From UBA947 sp031550975 (GTDB taxonomy: Bacteria > Cyanobacteriota > Vampirovibrionia > Gastranaerophilales > Gastranaerophilaceae): a DNA stretch of 64,000 nt. This document shows, piece by piece, positions 59,036 through 64,000 of this stretch (position 1 is its first letter; each line of letters begins with the position of its first letter). The position numbers and the translations under genes are program-made. The notes beneath the pieces are model-generated. The model had not been told where the DNA came from and did no database searches. It was given only the letters and a program-made list of their open reading frames with translations. Location of the stretch: positions 137,966-201,965 of the forward strand of contig JAVBOC010000005.1 in NCBI GenBank assembly GCA_031550975.1. The letters run 5' to 3'.

Positions 59036-60110
59036 AAGACGCTATCATAAAACAAAAACGGGGAACAAAGTTGCCTGTTGGTCATATGATTTTTATGACC
59101 AATTTGGCAAACGGCATCAAAAATCAGGATTTAGAAGCAAACCAAAAGCAGAAGATGCACAGGCGGAAGCAAGAGAAAAAGCTAATTCAGGTAAAAGTTT
59201 TGGTTGTGATAAAAATTTGAAGTTCAAAGATATGATGGAAAAATTCATTGACCTACATGGCATGTACTTAAAGCCCTCTACCAAAAGAGGTTATGAGGAC
59301 CATTTTAATCTACATCTTAAAGACTTCTTTGGAGAAATTAAGCTTGTTGATATAACTCCAATGGTCATAACTCACCTAATAAAAACAAAAATGGCTGATG
59401 GATTATCAAACAAGAGCGTAAATCACCTTTTGACTACACTTGGTACAGCTTTTAACTGGTCAATGAGAAATGGCTACATAATGTATAATCCAGTCCAGTT
59501 TGTTAAAAAGCTAAAGGTTGAGCATATTGAAATGAGTTTTTTGACTAAAACTGAAATTGAGATTGTGCTTAATTATACAGAGGAAAATTATCCTGATTTT
59601 TATCCGCTATTATTGACCGCAATTTATTCAGGAATGAGAAGAGGAGAGATTTTAGGCTTAACTTGGGATTGTGTTAATTTCAAAAAATCTACAATTAAAG
59701 TAAAGCAGACATTGCACAAGGGTAAAATCTCAACACCAAAAACAAAGAATTCTATCAGAGAAATAAAAGTGCCAACAAAAGTTATAGATGTGCTTAAAGA
59801 GCTAAAAGATAAATCTGAGCCAAATGTATTGAATTTAGTTTTTGCTCAATCGAATGGAAAATTCTTAGACGCTGATAATATGATTAAGAGAAGATTTAAT
59901 AAAGTTTTAGACGGAGCAGGAGTAGCAAGAGTGAGATTCCACGACTTAAGACACACCTATGCCAGTCTATTATTAGAAAAAGATTTAAACATCAAATATA
60001 TTCAAAAACAGATGGGACACGCTTCTTTTGAAATCACAATGAACACATATGCCCACCTAATGCCCGAAGTTTATGAGAAAAGTGAAAAAGCTATTAATGA
60101 GTTGATTTAA
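59025..60110 (+). CDS. int: Tyrosine integrase of the island
   Basis: 361 residues. An N-terminal arm-binding domain (YDFYDQFGKRHQKSGFRSKPKAEDAQ) precedes a core-binding SAM-like domain (FKDMMEKFIDLHGMYLKPSTKRGYEDHF) and a catalytic domain with Arg in TAIYSGMRRGEIL, His-x-x-Arg in FHDLRHTYASLL, His in QMGHASFEITMNTYAH and the nucleophile Tyr in the same stretch. It should integrate the element into tRNA-fMet, 1.2 kb to the right. The stop overlaps the convergent cargo gene by 4 bases. Confidence 0.92.
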   Translation: MTVKRRYHKTKTGNKVACWSYDFYDQFGKRHQKSGFRSKPKAEDAQAEAREKANSGKSFGCDKNLKFKDMMEKFIDLHGMYLKPSTKRGYEDHFNLHLKDFFGEIKLVDITPMVITHLIKTKMADGLSNKSVNHLLTTLGTAFNWSMRNGYIMYNPVQFVKKLKVEHIEMSFLTKTEIEIVLNYTEENYPDFYPLLLTAIYSGMRRGEILGLTWDCVNFKKSTIKVKQTLHKGKISTPKTKNSIREIKVPTKVIDVLKELKDKSEPNVLNLVFAQSNGKFLDADNMIKRRFNKVLDGAGVARVRFHDLRHTYASLLLEKDLNIKYIQKQMGHASFEITMNTYAHLMPEVYEKSEKAINELI

Positions 60111-61210
60111 TCAACAATTGCTTCTATTCTGTTTCTTAACTTCTGCTTAAAATTGTTTAAATTATCCTCATTCCAAAAAATAATATTCCTATGATTCAAG
60201 TCAAAATGCACCCCCTCAATGCAAGACTCACTATCAGATTTTTCCCATTTTTCATGACAAGTATAAATAACTGGCATACCAAGCCCATAAGCAAAACCAG
60301 CTTCCCAATATACACCACCTCTATAGCCCGTTAAATCAACTACCATAAAACGACTTTTTCGTATTTGTGCAATCATTTCATCATTTATATCATTACAATG
60401 TTCTTGGTCATTAATTTTTAACGCTGAAAATTTCTCAGTTTCTTCTATGGCAGGTTTTATCGCATTTGTGTAAATTTCACTCATATTAGGCTTATGATTT
60501 GCTTTATCTTCTTTTTCGTTAAACCACATTGCAACAAAGGCCTGTTTCGATTTTAAATGATTATATTGTTTATCAGTCTGATGTTTCAATCCTTTAGGAG
60601 TTAATGCGATATTATAACAAGGTTGATGATAGGCAGAATAGCCAGTATTCGTATTATATAAAACATAATTGCGTTCATAACAATGTTTTTCATTTTCATC
60701 TATGTTTATTAACTTGTTAAAATTTGTAGCTGGGAAAAAATCACCATTAAATGTTTTATAAAAATAGTTATCCGCAGTAATATATTCAACATCATTTATT
60801 AGGTATTTGATGATTTCATATAATTCGTAGTTATTTTTACAGAAAAATAAAGGAAACATAGTATTTGTGTCAATTTCTACTTTTTCAAACAAGAATGTTG
60901 TATTGGACTCAATATAATCTAATACTCTTTCAATTTTTTCCAACAAGTTTGGGTTAGGAGAATCGTCAAGTCTATTTTGAATATATCCCAATGAGATATC
61001 TGATGATAGTGTTTTTGAGCTTGGAACATCCATTATTTGATGTTTTTTCACCATATATCTATATTTTACAAGTTCATTTTCTGGAACATAACCACTATGA
61101 CCTGATTTGTTGTATTCTCCACAAAAAGGACAGTCATAACGATACTCATTAATAAGCATTGCATCTTTGCTTCGACAAAGTAAACATTCTGTTTTATTAT
61201 TCTTACTCAT
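60107..61210 (-). CDS. Zinc ribbon plus nucleoside-deoxyribosyltransferase-like effector
   Basis: 367 residues from the ATG at 61210. An earlier in-frame start would add 27 residues encoded by the arm repeats and is unlikely. The N-terminal zinc ribbon (CLLC, CPFCGEY) is followed by a helical linker and a C-terminal domain of about 150 residues: QAFVAMWFNEK, IYTNAIKPAIEE, ALKINDQEHCNDINDEMIAQIRKSRFMVVDLTGYRGGVYWEAGFAYGLGMPVIYTC. This last domain resembles nucleoside 2-deoxyribosyltransferase/TIR-like folds (E in WEAGFA as a possible catalytic residue), which cleave N-glycosidic bonds. A candidate NAD- or nucleotide-cleaving defence effector. Confidence 0.7.
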   Translation of the reverse strand: MSKNNKTECLLCRSKDAMLINEYRYDCPFCGEYNKSGHSGYVPENELVKYRYMVKKHQIMDVPSSKTLSSDISLGYIQNRLDDSPNPNLLEKIERVLDYIESNTTFLFEKVEIDTNTMFPLFFCKNNYELYEIIKYLINDVEYITADNYFYKTFNGDFFPATNFNKLINIDENEKHCYERNYVLYNTNTGYSAYHQPCYNIALTPKGLKHQTDKQYNHLKSKQAFVAMWFNEKEDKANHKPNMSEIYTNAIKPAIEETEKFSALKINDQEHCNDINDEMIAQIRKSRFMVVDLTGYRGGVYWEAGFAYGLGMPVIYTCHEKWEKSDSESCIEGVHFDLNHRNIIFWNEDNLNNFKQKLRNRIEAIVD

Positions 61211-61265
61211 TGATTTCTTTATCCCTTGTTTGTTAATTAGATTTTTTAATAAAAAATTCCTTTTG

Positions 61266-61286
61266 GTGACAATTTGGTGACAATTT
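61266..61286 (+). promoter_or_regulatory. Paired GTGACAATTT repeat, right arm
   Basis: Two copies of GTGACAATTT at 61266 and 61277, 11 bases apart, the same as at 45328-45348 apart from one linker base. It lies 54 bases inside the right attachment site. Confidence 0.6.
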
Positions 61287-61299
61287 GCCATTTTTTACT

Positions 61300-61336
61300 A
61301 AAAAAGAGAGTTCCGCTATTGGCTGAAACTCTCTCT
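61300..61336 (-). terminator. Island-borne terminator for tRNA-fMet
   Basis: On the minus strand AGAGAGTTTC pairs with GGAACTCTCT and is followed by TTTTTT. It lies just downstream of the tRNA inside the island, replacing the original terminator now at 45108-45146. Confidence 0.75.
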
Positions 61337-61340
61337 ATTC

Positions 61341-61420
<80 letters not shown>

Positions 61421-61786
61421 TTAATTATTAAATTTTCATGTCATTCGGGAGCAGCGCATCCTCGCTTTCCTCTCGAAAACGATACTTAATCGTTTTCTCG
61501 GCAGAGTATCCCGCGTTACCTACAACCCATTATCACCTGCTAAAAACTAAATTGCAACCCCTTTAATCCTGCTCGACATTTTCTATGTAAGCTTGCACTT
61601 AATGCCCAACTGATATAATAGAATATATAAATATATATAAATGTGAAAATATTACTATGTACAGGGTATCTTGTTGCAATACTTTTGGCTAATTGTTCCC
61701 ATACGGGTAATTTGATATGATTACATAGGCTATTTAGTGACGCTGGAATTATAGATTATAAATGAGCCAAGTTAGGAAGGAATTTT
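61421..61786. other. Intergenic region between tRNA-fMet and the autotransporter gene
   Basis: 366 bases, no gene seen. It holds an inverted repeat, CGAAAACGAT/ATCGTTTTCT at about 61476-61500, and GAAGGAATTTT just before the autotransporter start. No clear promoter was found. Confidence 0.5.
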
Positions 61787-64000
61787 ATGCCAAAGCGAAG
61801 TGTGATTAATTTTACTCTTGCTTCTGCACTTGTTTTATCAAGTTATAATATTGCAGTAGCTGTGGATTATACAGATCTTAAACAAGCCAATCAGGCATCT
61901 GGGGAAAGAACTTTTACACTGCCGGATGGAGCGGGAGGGATCTCAACACATACTTTAGTTAATAATTTAGGAACCACCCCAACCGGAACGCTTAATATCC
62001 ATGGATATAACACAAATGCGGCTCAAAGTGTAGTTGATGCAGACGGAAAATCAATGATTTCCAATGGTGCAGCAATCACTTTGAATTTAAACATAGAAAA
62101 TGTTACCATCCAAAATGCGGCGGCTACAAATGGTTCTGTTATAAATAGTAGTAATATGAATGCCGGATCTAATACAAATATCACCATTAATAACGCTTTA
62201 ATCCATGATAATATAGCATCCGGTACAGGTGGGGTGATCTATAATAGAACGAATGGCTCTCTTATGAATATCACCAATTCTGCTTTTTCTGACAATACGT
62301 CTACTGCAAGTTCAGGCGGAGCCGTGTACGCTTATTTAAGGCAATCATCTGTTGTTAATATGTCAAATAGTGCTTTTTCAGGAAATTCATCAGGACAAAA
62401 TGGCGGCGGTGCGTTCTATGATATTGGAAATACTTCCTCAATAACCGTTGATAATGTGGCATTTACAGGCAATGAAGCGAAAGCTAATGGCGGCGGATTG
62501 AGTGTTATTTTATCTGACTCGTCTACTGCAACTTTGAGCAATTTAGAGGTTACAAGTAATTCGGTAAGTGATACTCATGGCGCAGGTATATATGCTAATG
62601 CAACAGGAAATTCCAGTATAACTATAGAGAACATAGGTTTTACTTCCAATAAAATTAACCCGAATGACCTTCCAAGTACAGGGGGAGCCGGAGGAGGATT
62701 ATATGTAAATGTAGATAATGGCTCAACTTCAACTGTGCGCAACCTTGATTTTACAGATAATGAATCTGTAACTGCAGGCGGTGGAATGTTTGCAGTTGCT
62801 TCAAATAATTCAACAATGACAATCACGGGTGTGAATTTTTCCGGGAACGAGACTAAAACCAGCTCCGGTGGAGGAATGAGTACCAGTGTTTCTCAAAACT
62901 CATCAATGAGCATCAGCAATGCGGATTTTTCAGGAAACACGTCGCATACCTTTGGTGGAGCAATGATTAATACCGTAAATACGAACTCTACTTTGACAAT
63001 AACTGATTCAAGTTTTTCAAATAACAATTCTACTGCAAATCGCGGAGGGGCATTGCATAATACCACTGATGCCGGTAGTGCTATAAACATTGTTGCTTCG
63101 AACGGTAAGACGGTATCTTTTACAAATAATAGCGATTCTTCGGGTGCGAACGATTTCTATCATAATCCCAATACTAATGTGAACCTAACAGGTGCGGGTA
63201 CTATATACATGGATGGCGGAATTGCCGGTAGAGGGAATGTTAACAAGGACCAGGGAACATTGGTTTTTGCTCAGCGCGCGGTCAATAGCGGATTTATTGG
63301 GACTTATACTCAAACAGGCGGAACATTAACGAATTACTCGACATCATTTTTTGGGGGAACAAACTCAATATCCAATTCAAATCTTAATTTGCTGCAAGTG
63401 GCCACATTAAACATTGGTAATTTAGCCATAAATAATGTAAATACTTCGACAATAAACGGGTTAACAAGTGCAACAAATGTAACCAACTTTAATGCCACAG
63501 GAACAAATAATTTTGCGGTAGATATTGATGGAGCAGCCGGAGTCTCGGATGTGTTCAGGTTCACAAATGCTGCGGGAACGGGGATACTCAATGTAGATAC
63601 ATTTAATCTGATTACGGCTCCAGTTTTAGAGACTGTTGACTTAACTGTGTTTACAGGAAATATTTCGGGCTATACTTTTACTTCTTCCGAATCAGAAGTC
63701 ACAACTCCAATTTATAAATATCATGTTAAATCGCTGCAGAGTGAAGGATTAAGCGGACAATACCGACTATTTAGAACTAATAATACTAATTCGATCAACC
63801 CACAAATTTTCCGTGGTCAGGTCGCAACCTTAGCAGCCTATCAAAACCAATTGGTTGTAAACAACGTCCTCTTTGATCACGTCTATCTGGATTCAAATGA
63901 GTTGGTCGCTAAAAATCAAATGAATAACCGCTACGCAGCTGCTTATCCACAATTCGCTCCGTACCAGTTCGTCAGCGAAGGCGGCTCAATCTGGTTTAAA
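61787..64000 (+). CDS. Pmp-like autotransporter/adhesin (partial)
   Basis: 738 codons open to the right edge; AGGAAGGAA before the ATG. A signal peptide (FTLASALVLSSYNIAVA) is followed by a beta-helix passenger with about nine repeats of F-x-x-N followed by a Gly-Gly turn (FSDN...SGGAVY, FSGN...NGGGAF, FTGN...NGGGLS, FTDN...AGGGMF, FSGN...SGGGMS, and so on) between about residues 160 and 450. F-x-x-N and G-G-A-I pairs are the hallmark of chlamydial polymorphic membrane proteins. Non-repeat Thr/Asn-rich sequence follows and, near the edge, RYAAAYPQFAPYQFVSEGGSIWFK, which looks like the linker before an autotransporter beta-barrel. Probably a surface adhesin. Confidence 0.8.
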   Translation, partial: MPKRSVINFTLASALVLSSYNIAVAVDYTDLKQANQASGERTFTLPDGAGGISTHTLVNNLGTTPTGTLNIHGYNTNAAQSVVDADGKSMISNGAAITLNLNIENVTIQNAAATNGSVINSSNMNAGSNTNITINNALIHDNIASGTGGVIYNRTNGSLMNITNSAFSDNTSTASSGGAVYAYLRQSSVVNMSNSAFSGNSSGQNGGGAFYDIGNTSSITVDNVAFTGNEAKANGGGLSVILSDSSTATLSNLEVTSNSVSDTHGAGIYANATGNSSITIENIGFTSNKINPNDLPSTGGAGGGLYVNVDNGSTSTVRNLDFTDNESVTAGGGMFAVASNNSTMTITGVNFSGNETKTSSGGGMSTSVSQNSSMSISNADFSGNTSHTFGGAMINTVNTNSTLTITDSSFSNNNSTANRGGALHNTTDAGSAINIVASNGKTVSFTNNSDSSGANDFYHNPNTNVNLTGAGTIYMDGGIAGRGNVNKDQGTLVFAQRAVNSGFIGTYTQTGGTLTNYSTSFFGGTNSISNSNLNLLQVATLNIGNLAINNVNTSTINGLTSATNVTNFNATGTNNFAVDIDGAAGVSDVFRFTNAAGTGILNVDTFNLITAPVLETVDLTVFTGNISGYTFTSSESEVTTPIYKYHVKSLQSEGLSGQYRLFRTNNTNSINPQIFRGQVATLAAYQNQLVVNNVLFDHVYLDSNELVAKNQMNNRYAAAYPQFAPYQFVSEGGSIWFK

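Noticed and set aside
59210..59240. Phe-Gly leader motif in the island integrase (KSFGCDK)
   Set aside because: It is not at the N-terminus and lies in the linker between integrase domains; chance match.
62575..63591. Minus-strand frames of 65-85 codons
   Set aside because: They are antisense to the open, repeat-containing autotransporter frame and have no supporting signals.

Overview
The window looks like a chromosomal segment from a non-photosynthetic relative of Cyanobacteria, most likely a gut-type Melainabacteria / Gastranaerophilales genome. This is an inference from gene content, not a database match. Four points support it. The ATP synthase genes run a-c-b'-b-delta-alpha-gamma, with a split b/b' pair and no beta/epsilon, as in the cyanobacterial atp1 cluster. 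A Ycf46-like AAA ATPase sits with DUF1257-like and DUF2997-like proteins. A 2-oxoacid:ferredoxin oxidoreductase and radical SAM enzymes point to anaerobic life. An AsmA protein and a Pmp-like autotransporter point to an outer membrane.

Layout. 1-5 kb: start of a DAHP synthase gene, a DedA protein, and secreted or TPR proteins. 5-7.4 kb: an ECF sigma/anti-sigma pair and two overlapping membrane proteins. 7.5-9.7 kb: three tandem paralogues with a shared N-terminal leader. 9.7-18 kb: glgC, two more leader proteins (one a PHP phosphoesterase), purM-purN, purD, two small leader proteins and a biotin ligase. 18.3-24.3 kb: ATP synthase genes, interrupted by an opposite-strand leader gene. 24.4-29.6 kb: a degenerate PurD paralogue, a DnaJ-like protein, queE, def, fmt and aroH, with several palindromic repeat elements between them. 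29.7-34.6 kb: a korABCD-type oxidoreductase operon and an rRNA methyltransferase. 34.7-45 kb: another leader protein, tRNA-Val, envelope proteins, the AAA/DUF1257/DUF2997 cluster with a broken radical SAM gene, a 1211-residue AsmA protein and an M48-like protein lacking a metal ligand.

45.15-61.39 kb is a 16.2-kb integrative element inserted in the initiator tRNA gene, bounded by a 48-bp direct repeat. Its right half carries a replication/integration module: primase-polymerase, helicase, excisionase-like protein and tyrosine integrase. Its left half and its right edge carry candidate defence cargo: a DUF4365 nuclease-like protein, a KAP NTPase, a DNA methyltransferase, a PLD nuclease and a zinc-ribbon/deoxyribosyltransferase-like protein. 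No capsid, tail, terminase or relaxase gene is recognisable, so it resembles a phage satellite or a small integrative island. To its right, a Pmp-like autotransporter runs off the window edge.

The strongest candidate for something undescribed is a set of at least nine otherwise unrelated proteins sharing a short N-terminal leader ending in a Phe-Gly or Phe-Ala-Gly type motif. They lack Sec signal peptides and are spread between the housekeeping operons. In two adjacent copies the leader DNA is nearly identical while the bodies have diverged.
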